64,000 bases of DNA, from positions 124,001 to 188,000 of the forward strand of contig JARVKI010000016.1 in NCBI GenBank assembly GCA_036674765.1, given 5' to 3'. Source of the DNA: Seiridium cupressi. Taxonomy: Eukaryota > Ascomycota > Sordariomycetes > Amphisphaeriales > Sporocadaceae. Shown here piece after piece: positions 1-12,180 of this stretch (position 1 is the stretch's first letter; each line of letters opens with the position of its first letter). Under the pieces are notes generated by a model. The model was not told the DNA's origin and did not search any database. It was given only the letters and a program-made list of their open reading frames with translations. The translations under genes and the position numbers were made by a program.

Positions 1-574
1 AAGGCACGCTCCACCCCAATCGTGCGGCAGCTCGTGCTTTGGGGGCTCCCCAGTCCCTTTAAACCACCAATACTTTTCGTCGAAGGCATGTCCATGTCCA
101 CCTTGATCAGAAGCTATGCATGTCGGGAAAGTGATGCTAGGACCGGAGTCGACGAGATCAAACATGGGTCCGTGTAAGGCACATCTCCCGCTGCGGACCG
201 TCGAGCTTGGATACCCTCCGTTGTAAGGGTTGGAAGTGACATCAGGCCTGCTCAGAACCCCAATTTCGGCGACGCCTAAATCTACTGCGAACATGGACAT
301 TGCACACCGCTTCAGTTCCTGATAACCTTGAAATCGACAGTCACTCTGGCACTTTGCCTCATTTGGGTTGGTTTCCAGGCTTCCCAAATGTCAATTCTGC
401 ATTGAGTCCACTAACCGGCTCCATTGCGGACACTATTCGTACTGTCACCAGCTTGGCATGACTCGCACGCAGATGACTCGGGACTCTTGCACCTCCGGGT
501 ACAGAGGTTCTCTCGTCAATGGCAGCAGAGTCGTACGGTACTTTTGGATTGAAGAATGAGTTCGTCTTGCTCAT
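1..574 (-). pseudogene. Partial, frame-broken coding-like tract running off the left edge
   Basis: On the minus strand an ATG at 574 opens a frame that reads to a stop near 359. A second frame, offset by one base, is then open from about 369 to base 1 with no stop (about 120 codons) and leaves the window. Omitting one A in the AAA run near 372-376 would join the two into about 190 residues with no stop. The translation has balanced composition, several cysteines and tryptophans (for example the short string KYWWFKGTG) and codons ending mostly in C or G. No family is recognised and no signal peptide is evident. It could be a recent pseudogene, a sequencing error in a real gene, or two exons with an intron I could not place. 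The length without stops is the main evidence, so confidence is modest. Confidence 0.35.
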
Positions 575-3500
575 ATCATGAACCATGTCTTTGCTTGGTT
601 GATGGAGCACACACCTGCAGGAACTGAGCGTTGATCTGCGCTTGTATAACCCCAGGCCCTGTTTTTGCACGGAGACCATTTAGGCGCATGACTGGGGAGG
701 GTATCGCAGCACCATCAATTCCAGAGCACGTGTTGCTATTCGTGCGTTGACATACTGAGTGCTACATTCGCTGTCGAAAAAAGGCCTGAGGGCAGCTGTG
801 GCTCGATTCAGACACAAGGCGAGCATTTTGTCGGGAAAGGGTTCTCAAGGTGGGATGGCCCACTACCCTCCTCAGCAGCTGTACATTAGTTTGTGCATAC
901 AATGGTGCATTAGCCTTTCCGGGTTCTCAGGCGATTGGCTTGCTGGCTTAGAGCTTCGTTTCAGAAACAATTTCTAGTCTCTTTCGACGTCGGGACTTCC
1001 CTGCCCAGCTCAGCTAAATATGCTACAGACGACTGGAGAGCAGGTCATAGTCATGATCGCATTAAGATACGTTCATTTCACACCATGGCGGCTTCTCTTA
1101 AACGACCTTGCGCCTCACCCGCGGCAGCGCCCTTGCACTAGCAAATGTCAATTCAATACGAACGAGCTAGAAGGTCGCTAGAACACTTCTAGAAGACGGG
1201 AACTCCTAGTGCCCTTTGAAACCAGGCGATGTGCTTCAGGAGTCAGGGCCATCTTCTGATCTCGCTCGCCTGACCTAAAGAAGCAATCGTGGGGGGCAGC
1301 TGAAGACCAAAAATCGCCGATGCGCCGGGAGGACGTGGCAGCAAAGTGCACAGATGCAGATGAAGGGCAGTGTGTCGAATTTGGGTGCTCACCAACCACA
1401 CTGCGCAGCTCAAATTCTGATATGGACAGAGCTAGTACGTGTTCGTCCGGTTGCATTGCATCGCGGCCGTCACGCAGTGAGGATCTTCGTGCCTTGTGCT
1501 TTGCAGGACCCCCTGCAGAAACTCCAGTACTCAGCGTCCACGGCACATGACCATTTGTAAGTGTCTCGTATATGGAGCGCATAGTTAATGGGGTACCAGC
1601 GAGGCATGCTTTGGTTATAATGCGCTACGGAGCAGGTTCATGGGAGCATCACTTCTCGCTTCCTCCAACAATATCTACCCGTCAGCCGTCTAACCTGCGA
1701 GGGTCTTGGGATCGACAACCACGACCAGGTCACAGAATCAACAGAACTGTCATGCACGGTCCACAACGTTACTGCACCAGCCACGTAGATTTCTACAGCG
1801 CCCACGAACTCCATCTTACCTCGAGAATATGTTTCAAACCCTTGCTCAGAGTCGCATGTTGAGCGCTTGGGTACCCGGTTCGCCTTGGTTGCACCTCGAT
1901 GTCGTCAACTGAGCTCAAGACCCCATACCATTGCAAACCTTGACCAGGTTTCAGTGGGCTGATCGACCCTTGATCTGCCTTTGACGCAACTCTTAAGGTG
2001 ACACTGAACCAGGCCGTAAACAAATCACATGTTCTAGAGCGGCTGCGGATTCCTGGAGTACCTTAGTCGAGTCTGGTAATTACTTGGCTGATCTGCTAGC
2101 AACGAGCATCACCACCATGCCATGGCATCATCAACTCCCCAATAGATCTGCAACACTGGGCACTGCCAAGTCGTCGAACTGCTGTAGGTTTCTGCAGAAG
2201 GATGCAACTTGCTGACTTATCCGACTAGGCCCAGAGTCTGCGCCTTGACAATTCTATTTTCAATTCACACGCAAGGGTCATCCAACGAATGCTTCCATCG
2301 GCATTCGGGTCCGAAGACACATCAACCTACCGGGGAGCACTATGCCGCCTCCCCGGTGCTCTCATTTCATGACGCGACACCAATGCTGTTCACCATGCAG
2401 ACCTTGCATTTCGTCGCTTCCACTTTCTGTCAACAGGCCACATCGTAGTCTGGTCCATCCGGATGGCACCCGCGTTGTGAGCAGCCATGCACGTCGTCAA
2501 AATGCGGTCAGTCTTCCTAGTCGCTCAACCCCCATGCTCATCAATGCCACCCCTGAAGGCACTCTCGCTTGCTGACTCCAATGCTCTGGTACAGCGCGCG
2601 CGCGCCAACGTGGCTGCTCTCGCCAAAACCACCCCGGAGTAGCGCCGTGCGATGTGAACGGCTATACCATCGCGAACCTAACTCTATATTCAGATCATGA
2701 CAATATTCGTAGCGATTGGCAACGACACGTAGAAAGGAAGCACGACTCAGAGTATGCGACTTGCAAAACTGTATGCTCAGACCCGCACATTGACTAATCA
2801 CCGCAGACCCCTGCTCTTGCATGACGGAAACCTGGTTATTGCACCTCCTTACGTCTTTCGTGAAAATTCTCCGACTGCAATGCACGCTTTCGTATCCCAT
2901 GAACTGGCAACTGACCGCACAGGGATTGGATCAGATACTACGTAGGGTGTCTGTCGAGCCACCAACGGCGCTGGGCCCCCTGTTTTGAACTACTGATGAT
3001 TGAAGTCGAAAAACAGGTGTTTTTATTTTCTAAATCTCTGATTGGCTAGGGAGGCTAAGATGGTGTTGTACCATACTAGCTGATATAGTCCTTGTGCGGT
3101 TAATTGCTAGTTCATGGGTTACATGCTCGTCTGTAGTTGATGATGCCAGTGAAGCCATGGAGCAAGCTCATTCAGGACCCCGGGCGGCTTCCGTGACGTA
3201 TCATTTTCAGGAGCCACGTTCAATAACTGACGTGCATATCCTGAATCAACAGCCCTCGTGGCAGACATGGTATCATCCGGCTGCCCGCTTGCGACCGCGT
3301 CCCATCGCTATCATGTGTTTTGGTGGAGTATCGGCATTCTGTCAAGCTTCCATTTGTGCGGATGAGACGCTGTCATGGCTTCTCCGGTCCATATCTTGGC
3401 TGTCATTGCCGTGATGATGCCTGCAATTTTGCGGATCTTCCAGCTCACCGGTCCTCGCTTCAGGGGCCCCGGCCACACGTCAAAGCCACTATAGTCCACC

Positions 3501-5659
3501 TGTGCGCCAAGCATCGACCGGAATTTTGGCCATAATGATCAAAAACAATCGAACTCATTCATTTTTCTATGTTATTTCTGATCAACCCCGCGGTAAGGAA
3601 GAGCAAGTTGCAGGGACAATATCGGTACCTTTGCGTCCTCGGCTATGCTCTTATCCGCTCCGACCCGTCTCTATACTCATGGTATTATAGACACATCTAA
3701 CATGAACTCCGACGTCGCTTGTCAAGCAGTGTCCAGACGAGACCGACAGCCCCAAGACATATGTCCGGTATCCAGCTGAAGGGCGTTGCCGGTCTATGTC
3801 GTTCGATATGGAAAAACATCGCGAGTTGTGATATGGAGGTCGCTAGTATGGGGATAGCATGCAGCCCCCCAATACTTGAATCCGTCCAATGGCCAAAACT
3901 CCATAGTATCTTGATAGCCATTGAAGTTTACCAGGGGTGTCTGACACCTCGAAACGATAGACTGGGTGACTTGCGTCGACCTTGAATGGAGTGTTGAAGG
4001 TGATACTAAAGCCTGGCTCAATGTCGCCAAAGAGAAGGATTACGATCGATGGAACGATCCACGGAACTCGGGTGCGTCGCTCTACTACGAGTTATCTATC
4101 ATCACGATACAAAATGCCCATTTGATCGATCACCACATAGGTTTATGGCTAGGCATAACAAGATGCATGTTGGGAGATAGCCATGGCTGCAAACCCAGTT
4201 GTATTTTCTCCAAAAGACTCACCGGAAATGATTGTATGCTTGAGTTTCCATATAAATTACGGTTACCGGTACTGCCGGGTATACGAAGTGACCTTGACGT
4301 CTCTCATAGACAAAGGGTCCAGTGGTAAGCGATATACAGTAAAGTCTTCCGTTTTCATTCCACTGTGGGTCCGTCGTCTTCACCTCTTGCAAATCCTTCT
4401 ATGTACATTTACATCAGATTTAATTAGATTTGCACCAGGCGATAAGACCAGGAAGGACAACATACCATGAGGGAAACGAGACGAGCCCCCTGACTTTCAT
4501 GGTGATATTCGTAGCGGAAATGGCGAGTCAGCTTATTTTAACCCCATTCAAACACATGAGTACACGTTGCTTGTAGGAGGTGCTTATTTCCAGGCCATGA
4601 TGGTATTCCGCATCACACGAAGCTCGATACAATATTATCATACTCCCATTGCATATCCATCTTCTGATGTGTGTGATGGTTATTCAATGATACTGAGAGT
4701 CTGCGGCGTAGTCGCAGTCTGAGCACCTGATGAGAAAATTGAGAAGCCGTTGGGCCCGAGTGGGCTGACAAACCTGCGAAGCGTAAGCCGCCATCTTTCA
4801 CCAGGGCATCGGTTTCCTGTCCGATTGGCCTTGCTTGTATGAAGTCACCCCTACATTCTTGTCCACACGATCACGGTGAAGAACGGTTCGGGTGCTCGTC
4901 TTCTATGAGTGATGTGATTCTTGACGTTGACATCGATCATCTAGGAGTTGCTGTGGTCCTTCAAGTGAGCCTAGGGACCTTGAAAGAACTTTCGGCGCCG
5001 CCTTCACACAAATGATACATGGAAAAGAACCTTATATGGCATTCCGTCCGAGGTATTATCCAGTTCTCAAGCTCCACGACGTATACGATAGATCCATGAG
5101 ACATCGTTGACCCATCTGATGAGTCGTTGCGCGACAGAAGCATCCACCATTTCGACGCGCAATAGATCGTTGGAAACCAAACTCTGCACGGGAGAGGCAC
5201 AAGCTCACTCAACGGCCGCATCAGAGGTGCCCAGGTGACAATAACATGGAGGGAAGCCACAACCGAAAGCACCGTCCCAGGTCACTTTTCATCACATCAC
5301 ATCACCAACGATCGAAGCGTTCTAGACCGATAAAGAACCAGCAAAATAATCCCGACCCAGCACGAGGCTGTTACTGCTGATGAACATTCGCGGCCGCTAT
5401 TGTCATGGGCGTCGCCAATGCCGACTGATATCACCGATGCGAACCGAGGGGAAGGCGGTCTCGTGAAATCTATAAGAAGATATCAGGATGCTGACAGGTT
5501 GTGGCATTCCACGCTTTGCATCTGGCATTTCATCTACTCAACGCTCACAGCCAAAGACACGATCAGTTCTACTCAAGTCATTGCCACAGAACACAAGTCT
5601 TAGTCATCTTAGAGAGTTTTGCCATCTAGTGATCTTCCGCAGACCCAAAGGATACTAAA
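575..5659. other. Intergenic region, 5.1 kb, no intact gene
   Basis: No frame on either strand looks like a complete gene. Short frames up to about 134 codons occur but are arginine- and serine-rich, overlap in several frames and show no motif. The only part that looks coding is the minus-strand tract at 3794-4531, listed separately. No tRNA or 5S rRNA was recognised. Confidence 0.6.
3794..4531 (-). pseudogene. Possible decayed or unresolved multi-exon coding tract
   Basis: Reading the minus strand, a frame from 4531 can be spliced with a GTATGT donor at 4465 and a CATAG acceptor at 4399 (67 nt intron). It continues in phase to a TGA at 4219-4221, which itself overlaps a GTGAGT donor-like site. 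Further along, about 4080-3950 reads as a smooth segment (GDIEPGFSITFNTPFK) and then seems to change frame into a segment ending near 3794 (FKYWGAACYPH). Splice phases between the second and third segments do not fit, so I cannot build one protein. No family is recognised. The codon pattern is mildly coding-like only. A relic gene is the likeliest reading; chance cannot be excluded. Confidence 0.2.
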
Positions 5660-7032
5660 ATGAGGCTCCTCGGGAACACTTATTCGAGTGTGTTTCTCCT
5701 AACCGCCACTCTCATGGGGGCAGCAGATGCATCGGACTTTACCCGACGCGTTGACAGCAGGCCATGCTTGCAAATTTCGATTCCGGTCACAATAGCTGCT
5801 GACAACTACATTTTCGATGGACCAGTTATTGCCAATAACTCTGATGTTGTTGAGTTTAGTCTCGCTCTCGAGTGAGTAGCCCATTCCTAGCAGTGCTCCC
5901 AAGAAGTACTGTACCCACCTTGGCGCGTATGGTGAACACGAAATGTACCGCGTATGCCAGAGTGCTAACCGAGTTCAGCGCCTCAGACAACACAGGGAAC
6001 CCTGTCCTCGGGACAGCAGTGGTCAGCGGTTCCTTCGAAATCAGTGCTCAGCTTTGCATACCGGATGCTGGCGCCAAGGCCAGCGTTTTGCAGATAGCGA
6101 GTCACGGGATCACCTTCGAGAAGCGATACTGGGACTCGGAGTACCGTCCCGAGCGATACTCGTATGTTGACGCTGCTCTGAGTCAAGGTTACTCCATCCT
6201 GACTTATGACCGCCTCGGCGATGGGCAATCGTCCAGGCCCGACGGTATCGCCCTTGTCCAAGCTCCCTTGCACGTCGAGATCCTGAAGTTCATCACGGAT
6301 CTCGCTCGCTCTGGCCAGCTTCTTGAGAGGTCTCCAGTCGTAGCTGGAGTGTCACCGCCAAGTGGGCAGTACCAGCCCACCAAGATTGTGCACGTGGGCC
6401 ACTCTTTTGGATCTGCTGTGATATTCTTGGGTGTGCAGAAGTATCCAACGATGGGTGACGGTATCATACTCACGGGATATCTGACCGCGCCCAGACCTAG
6501 TTTCCCGAAGTTGGGGGTTTTCGGCTTACAGCACGCGCCTTCTGCCGATCCTGCTCGCTTCGGAAGCCCCGAGAACAACTATATGGTCATTGGTAATAAA
6601 ACCAACTACCACTACGCTTTCCTTTCTGCAAGGACTCTCGACCCGGGTGCCCTGGACTACCACTGGAGCATTCGTCAAACTGTCACCGTAGGAGAGTGGC
6701 TGTCGGCCTTTCCTATCCTGGGCAATGTCAATGCCTCCGCTCCCGATTTTTCTGGTCCTGTTCTTGTGAGTGAAGCTAGCTTTGATGAATGTCCATTCAG
6801 GCAGATACTGACATATATGAAGTACTTCATCGGCCAGAGAGATAGATGCTTCTGTCCCGGCAGCACTTGCGATGCATGGGTCGACGAGACCTACTTACGA
6901 ACGGTATGGCCGAGTTCCGGCTCCCTCACCACATATCTTCAGCCGGACACGGGTCATGCGTTAACGTCCTCGACGAACGCGACTGGAGGCTATCAGGTTA
7001 TGTTCTCGTGGCTACAAGCAGCAGGATTGTGA
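5660..7032 (+). CDS. Secreted alpha/beta hydrolase (lipase/esterase-like)
   Basis: Two exons, 5660-5871 and 5979-7032, joined over a 107 nt intron (GTGAGT donor, GCTAAC branch site, TTCAG acceptor; phase 2 preserved) give 421 residues. The first 25 or so residues form a signal peptide (hydrophobic SVFLLTATLMGAADA), so the enzyme is probably exported. The fold is an alpha/beta hydrolase: an early TYDRLGDGQSS segment, a nucleophile elbow GHSFGS with Ser near residue 213, and a likely catalytic His near 397 in DTGHAL; an acidic residue in the SEASFDE stretch is a candidate for the third triad member. Fungal secreted proteins of this type are usually annotated as hydrolases of unknown substrate, and I cannot name one here. 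A short exon 1 followed by the hydrolase core is normal for the group. Stands alone; next gene is 1.4 kb downstream on the other strand. Confidence 0.85.
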
Positions 7033-8459
7033 GGAAACGAAGGAATTTTGTTTAGTATTAGTAATATAGATTGGAGATTGGAATGTTCCCAGGCTCTGGA
7101 AAGTATAAGTGCTTCAGAAAGTGAGAAATCGTTGAGAGGTTCGCGTGAGGTAGATATGTTACACATGTGTGCGTTGACATTGAATATTTGGAATGATATT
7201 CAGCCTACATGTAGGCATCAGAGCATGGAGCCTGGAAGCGTGGTGAATCTGTCGTATCTAGCACTCTACGTAAAACTTTTCTCTCTCTAGATAAATGTTC
7301 CTACATAATAGCATCAAAACGAATCGAAATATATTCCTACATATCTACGTGCTGCATACGAAGCAATTTGTCGGCAGGTCTAGTGCACCCGCGGATGTTA
7401 CAAAAATCTAGGAAGAGATCCGAATATTGAAGGCACGCGAGCTGAGCTGCAGAGCATCCAGCATCCTACTGATAGGGTGTGCTATCCTAGCCCAATCGCC
7501 AAGTAATTCACCGATCTATTGCATGTGATGCCCGGTATGGCACTATCATTCCATGTTTAGCTCCAGTACATATAAACTTTTTGCAAGTGGTGCCCTTAGA
7601 GACCATCTCTAAACAAGGCTGCTTCTCTTCGGAGGCAATCCTTTCTTCACCTGACTGCTTGCGGCATGCGTATTTGGTCTGGACGATGCTCTAGAGCTTT
7701 GGGACGGTTTAATGTTTATCATACTGATTGAAACTTAAGTGGTACGTTAGGTTGGAGTGGTATTGACCTGTTATACTCTGCGGGTCCTCTTCTGCATTGG
7801 TGTCCGTCTATGTTTTTGGGTGCCCTGTAAATATTTTTTCTTACTTCGAAAAACTTCTAAAGATTCTTTTAGGTCAAGCTTCTGTATACGATCGTGGTGA
7901 AACAACTGCTCAATTACGGAGCACATATATGTAATGGTAGTCGATCATTAGAATAGGCCCAGTGGCCGTCCACCGTCCGGATAATACACAAGACTTGGCA
8001 GATTTAATGTTGGTACTAAAAGTTTCTTACAGGAACAAGTAGAAGAAGTGATAGATAATAGGCACCAATTTGCTTCGACCTATTAGAGACAAATCCTTTG
8101 TGTCCAAAAAGTTCGCACGACGGGTCTGCCAGGGCTTACGAACAAGGGCTGGCTGTTGTGATATAGGTGGGAGACAGGCTTGAGACTTGGACTAGCGTGG
8201 TTATAATGCGATATGAATGATTAGTCTAGATGAAAGGGGAGTGAGTATATACCTTTTGTCTATACACATGTAACCTATTAAACATTGACCATATCTCTGA
8301 ACTAGTCCAACGTTTGAGAGTTCACCATTCGACCTTGCCCGGTCATGTCCTCATATGCCTATCGATTATCCATTTTCATGAAGCCTTTCGTAGCAAGATC
8401 TGAGCCTGACTGACTCACTATAGCATCCATTTTCTTTCCTTTTCTTTCTTGTGGTGCGT
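7033..8459. other. Intergenic region, 1.4 kb, AT-leaning
   Basis: Holds the 3' ends of the hydrolase (+) and of RIB3 (-), which converge here. The sequence is AT-rich with many stops in all frames; no ORF of note, repeat or RNA gene was seen. It presumably contains both polyadenylation regions. Confidence 0.6.
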
Positions 8460-9235
8460 TTATGAGGTGCCGTTCACTCCCGGTTTTCCCTCCGTCTTCT
8501 CGATATGCGCGACCAAGTCCTCAATTGTGCACACCTTCAGGCCCCATTTCCTTGCAAACCGCACACAACCCTCGGTCCTCATCATGCCAGGTTCCCTGCG
8601 CACAGCTTGGCCCTCTACCTCGGCCCCATCTTCCACCAGCTCGCAAATGGCCGCGACCTGGGGCAGTCCAGCCAGCCGGCAGAAGTCGACACCGGCTTCG
8701 GTATGCCCCGGTCTTTCTCTGACACCCCCCGGCCTTGCCTTGAGCGGGAACGTATGACCCGGCCGCCTGAAGTCCTCGGGCTTCGCATCCGGTCTCGCCA
8801 ACGTCCTGCACGTCAACGCGCGATCATGCGCACTAATACCTGTCGTGATGCTCGGGTCCGCGCTATCGATACTCAGCGTGTATGCGGTGCCCTTGGGGTC
8901 TTGGGAGTGGGTGACCATCTGCGGCAGCTCGAGGGACTCGGTCAGGGAGGCGGGAATCGGCGCGCAGATCAGCCCCGAGGAGTACCGCACCATGAAGGCC
9001 ATCTGCTCGGTTGTGATGTTTTGCGCGGCGATGATCAGGTCCCCTTCATTCTCGCGAGAGGGGTCATCGAGGACTACTATGAATTCGCCATTTCCTGCGA
9101 CCCAATTCTCAAATCAGCCTGGACGCTCGTCTAAAGGCATCTGGTCCGAGTGGGGGAGGGACGGAACATACGGAAAGCGGCAATCGTGTCCGGTATCGAG
9201 TCAAACTGACTCTTGGGAACTTCGGAAGAAGGCAT
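8460..9235 (-). CDS. RIB3: 3,4-dihydroxy-2-butanone 4-phosphate synthase (riboflavin synthesis)
   Basis: Converts ribulose 5-phosphate to 3,4-dihydroxy-2-butanone 4-phosphate plus formate, supplying the four-carbon unit of riboflavin, hence of FMN and FAD; a Mg-dependent homodimer. Exon 1 is 9172-9235, exon 2 is 8460-9094, with a 77 nt intron (GTATGT donor, CGCAG acceptor). The join restores the family motif DTIAAFRNGEF and gives 232 residues, normal for fungal RIB3. Key motifs are present: the acidic metal/substrate loop DDPSRENEGDLI at 31-42, EQMAFMVRYSSGLIC around 51-65, RPGHTFPL near 132 and RPGHTEA near 149. The start is the only ATG in frame upstream of the FDSI motif. It is divergent from COQ3 with 687 bp between the start codons. 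Confidence 0.96.
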
Positions 9236-9922
9236 TGCGACCGATTTCTAGGTGTGCTGGGGAGAAAATATCTCCTAATTAGCACCACAGAAGGTCCCAA
9301 GTTTGGATTGCGTTCTCGGCCGTCACCGAGGCTTTTGCGTCACTCGACCGATATTGACGATAAGCCGCGGGGCAGCTCCTCAATGATATACGTGATAGTA
9401 GGTGTGGATGCTTCGGAAACCGTAAGTCTATACGAAATTGGCTCGAGGGTTGAATGGTTTCTAGCTCGCTTGTAGTCGGATCTCAGTTATTATTTCGATA
9501 TGTGTCAACGAATGACACCTAAGCTTGCACTATGAACACTCCGAGTTAGATGCTGACTGTGTCTAGAGTCACAGGGACTTTTTTTTCTTCTCCCCCCATC
9601 TGCAGCCGAGCTTCGGCGGGGTGATTCGCAGTGCTTAAGGGACCTGCAGCATGGCCAGTGCGCTAGACTCGGGCTGGGACCATTGGAAAGCCTCGGATGA
9701 GCCGCTGACAGATGCTGATCTCGGCTGACAAACTTGCATTCGTCATTGCGACAAATCGGCTCTCGAGGCTCAAGCTCAGTCTGTCGTTCATTCGTTCGTT
9801 CCACAGGCACGGTTACTGCCGGTCACAAGGGCCCCATGCATCGCGCTGCGGCATTCTAGAACATTTCCACCCGCATCATCGAACCGGGTCCTCGTCTTCA
9901 TTCAGGCTCACCATCTGCACCG
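9236..9922. promoter_or_regulatory. Shared divergent promoter region between RIB3 and COQ3
   Basis: 687 bp separate the two start codons, so both promoters must lie here. A run of T followed by TTCTTC and C (about 9580-9597) is a pyrimidine tract of the kind found in fungal promoters. No clear TATA box was found. Assignment as a shared promoter is inference from layout. Confidence 0.5.
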
Positions 9923-10903
9923 ATGCCGCCACGATCCAATGCAGCATCACAGCTGCTCCGACGGCTCCGGGGTGCCAATGCCGCTGTAGGAGCCAGCCCA
10001 CATGCCGCCCACTCACATACTTGGGCTGGCCGGCGGATAGCACGCTGCGTAGCCCAGAGCCCAGCCGGCATCCGGTCCTTCTCGTCAAACTCCAACACCG
10101 CATCCTCGTCAGATCCCGCCTTCACCACCGTCTCCCCCGATGAAGTCTCTCACTTCAATGCCCTCGCCTCGTCATGGTGGGACCCTCAAGGTCCTTCGCG
10201 GATCCTGCATCTCATGAACCCGTTAAGACATGATTTCATTCGGTCCTGTCGATCCTCTGTGCTGGACCAACCTCCACCAGCCACCACGGGTCTTACATTT
10301 CTCGATATCGGGTGCGGCGGTGGTATATTCGCTGAGTCGGCTGCTCGGTTGCAATCCACCAAGAGCGTGACGGCCATCGATCCGTCGCCCGAGGTGCTCA
10401 CCATAGCTAAAAGCCATGCGCGGAGGGACCCAGGACTTCAGGGAAAACTCAATTACCTGAACACCTCGATCGAGGCACTGCCCATACCGGAGAAGTCTGA
10501 AGAGAAATACGATGTCGTCTCAGTATTTGAGGTGCTTGAGCATGTCTCAAATCCGGCCTCGTTCCTGGATCAGGTGACGCCGTTTGTCAAGCCTGGCGGT
10601 TGGCTTGTGATGAGCACCATTGCTCGCACATGGATGAGCTGGTTCACCACCAACTTGATGGCCGAAGATGTGCTGAGAATCGTGCCAAAGGGCACACATG
10701 ACTGGCAGAAATACGTCAATGAGGACGAGTTGAGGACGCATTTCCTGGGAAAGAGAGAAGGCTGGGGCGAGGCAAGATGTATGGGTGTGATATATGTTCC
10801 AGGATTGGGCTGGAAAGAAGTCCAAGGAAGCGAGAAGGTCGGCAATTACTTCTTTGCCGTGAGAAAGCTCCAACGAGAGAAGGTTGGGAATACAAGTGTA
10901 TAA
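9923..10903 (+). CDS. COQ3: Ubiquinone biosynthesis O-methyltransferase, mitochondrial
   Basis: S-adenosylmethionine-dependent enzyme performing the two O-methylation steps of coenzyme Q synthesis, acting on the matrix side of the inner mitochondrial membrane in the CoQ synthome. Single exon, 326 residues. Residues 1 to about 55 form an arginine- and alanine-rich presequence with no acidic residues, typical of matrix import. The UbiG/Coq3 hallmark WWDPQG lies at 85-90, followed by NPLR at 99-102. The SAM-binding motif I, FLDIGCGGG, is at 126-134, with an acidic AIDPS strand after it. The VFEVLEHV post-I motif and VKPGGWLVMST are also present. Length and motifs agree with the fungal family. 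No intron or frame problem is visible. Confidence 0.96.
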   Translation: MPPRSNAASQLLRRLRGANAAVGASPHAAHSHTWAGRRIARCVAQSPAGIRSFSSNSNTASSSDPAFTTVSPDEVSHFNALASSWWDPQGPSRILHLMNPLRHDFIRSCRSSVLDQPPPATTGLTFLDIGCGGGIFAESAARLQSTKSVTAIDPSPEVLTIAKSHARRDPGLQGKLNYLNTSIEALPIPEKSEEKYDVVSVFEVLEHVSNPASFLDQVTPFVKPGGWLVMSTIARTWMSWFTTNLMAEDVLRIVPKGTHDWQKYVNEDELRTHFLGKREGWGEARCMGVIYVPGLGWKEVQGSEKVGNYFFAVRKLQREKVGNTSV

Positions 10904-12180
10904 TACTGTGGTATTACTGTATCGTGTGGACAACATGAGTAAACATCTCTAGGCACAACTGAATGTCTATAATCACTGTCATCTTAGCAAATAATGACCG
11001 ACATGAGTCATATTTTTGACTGATTTTTCTAGATCAACCTGAACATACTTCATACTCGTCTTCTCTCCCACACTGAATTTGTGGGATGTCTACAGTGATA
11101 CTCATTTGACCACGTCATTCTTGGAGTACTTTGAAGCAGTTGATCTGGTTCCTGTCCTCTCAGATAGGGCTCCGCTTAGTTCAAAAGATAATCAAGTCCG
11201 GACAGGTAATAGAACAGGGGCATTATCATCCCGAACTTTTGATGTGTTTCAGATGGCGTGGCCGTGAAGCCTCATTATGGTTTCTCAGACGACTGTTCCT
11301 GCCTTCAAAGGCAGTAAAAAAGGTGGCTGATGTCTCTACACCAGTATTCCCTAAGCTTGTCTTCGCCTGTTTTCTTATGATCTCTTGTCAGGCGGCATCA
11401 TCTCAACCTGAATCTTCAAAATTGGGCCTCTTTCCCGTGCTCCACCAATGTCGCGAACGAGGTTATATCGATCCTGTTAATGAGAGCTTTATGCGAGGGT
11501 CGTGGTGGACTAGAAGTAATGCGGAGTGCGGAGAGACAATCCGGAATATCGTGGCTCACATCAGCTTCTTGTAGATATGAAAACATGAAGATAGTGAATT
11601 TACTCTCAATCTATTATAAATGAACATTGAGACGCGCCAATGGATGTTTGAATGCCGCCCATAAGCATGCATATGGGAGTGCTCAACCCCCTCCAGTTCT
11701 AGCGAGGTCGGGAGGTCCCGACAGAGTGGGGCCGACTCGGAATGCCTTGATCGGCATCGGGTGGCCTACAGTCTTATCAGTTCTCCAAGTGCGCAAGCTG
11801 GGCGGACCTGTGAAGCCGATGGCTAGTCTAGATCTGTAGCAGTTTGTGACACCTACCGGGGTGTCTACGAATAAACGAAGACGTGATAAGTGGCGGGGAA
11901 ATATGGCCAAAAGTTTGAATATTACTCGCTTAGCAGCCGACATAGCCAATTCTTCTTCTCAGGCACTTCAGATGTGACCTTTGGGCTAGTTCCTAAATAC
12001 TTGACCAGCGATTGCTTGGGACATTGTTTAGCAAGAAAATTGCTATACTCAGAGCTCTGCATTCTTCTCTGCAGCCAACTGTACCAGCTCGAGACAGCAA
12101 CTTGGCTCGACAGCCAAGAAAGCTTGTCCTTCACGTTATAGTCAGCCCGTATAGTCCGGGCATTGTCCAATCACTGTACG
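10904..12180. other. Intergenic region between COQ3 and the permease
   Basis: 1.3 kb. A plus-strand frame of 147 codons at 11131-11574 is present, but it has no motif, an uneven composition and no supporting context, so I do not call it. The last few hundred bases presumably carry the permease promoter. No RNA gene or repeat was seen. Confidence 0.5.

Noticed and set aside
4961..5272. Minus-strand 103-codon frame with a signal-like start (LSVVASLHVIVTWAP)
   Set aside because: It opens at GTG, with no ATG in frame and no convincing upstream exon.
10547..10936. Minus-strand 129-codon frame inside COQ3
   Set aside because: Antisense shadow of the well-supported COQ3 coding frame.
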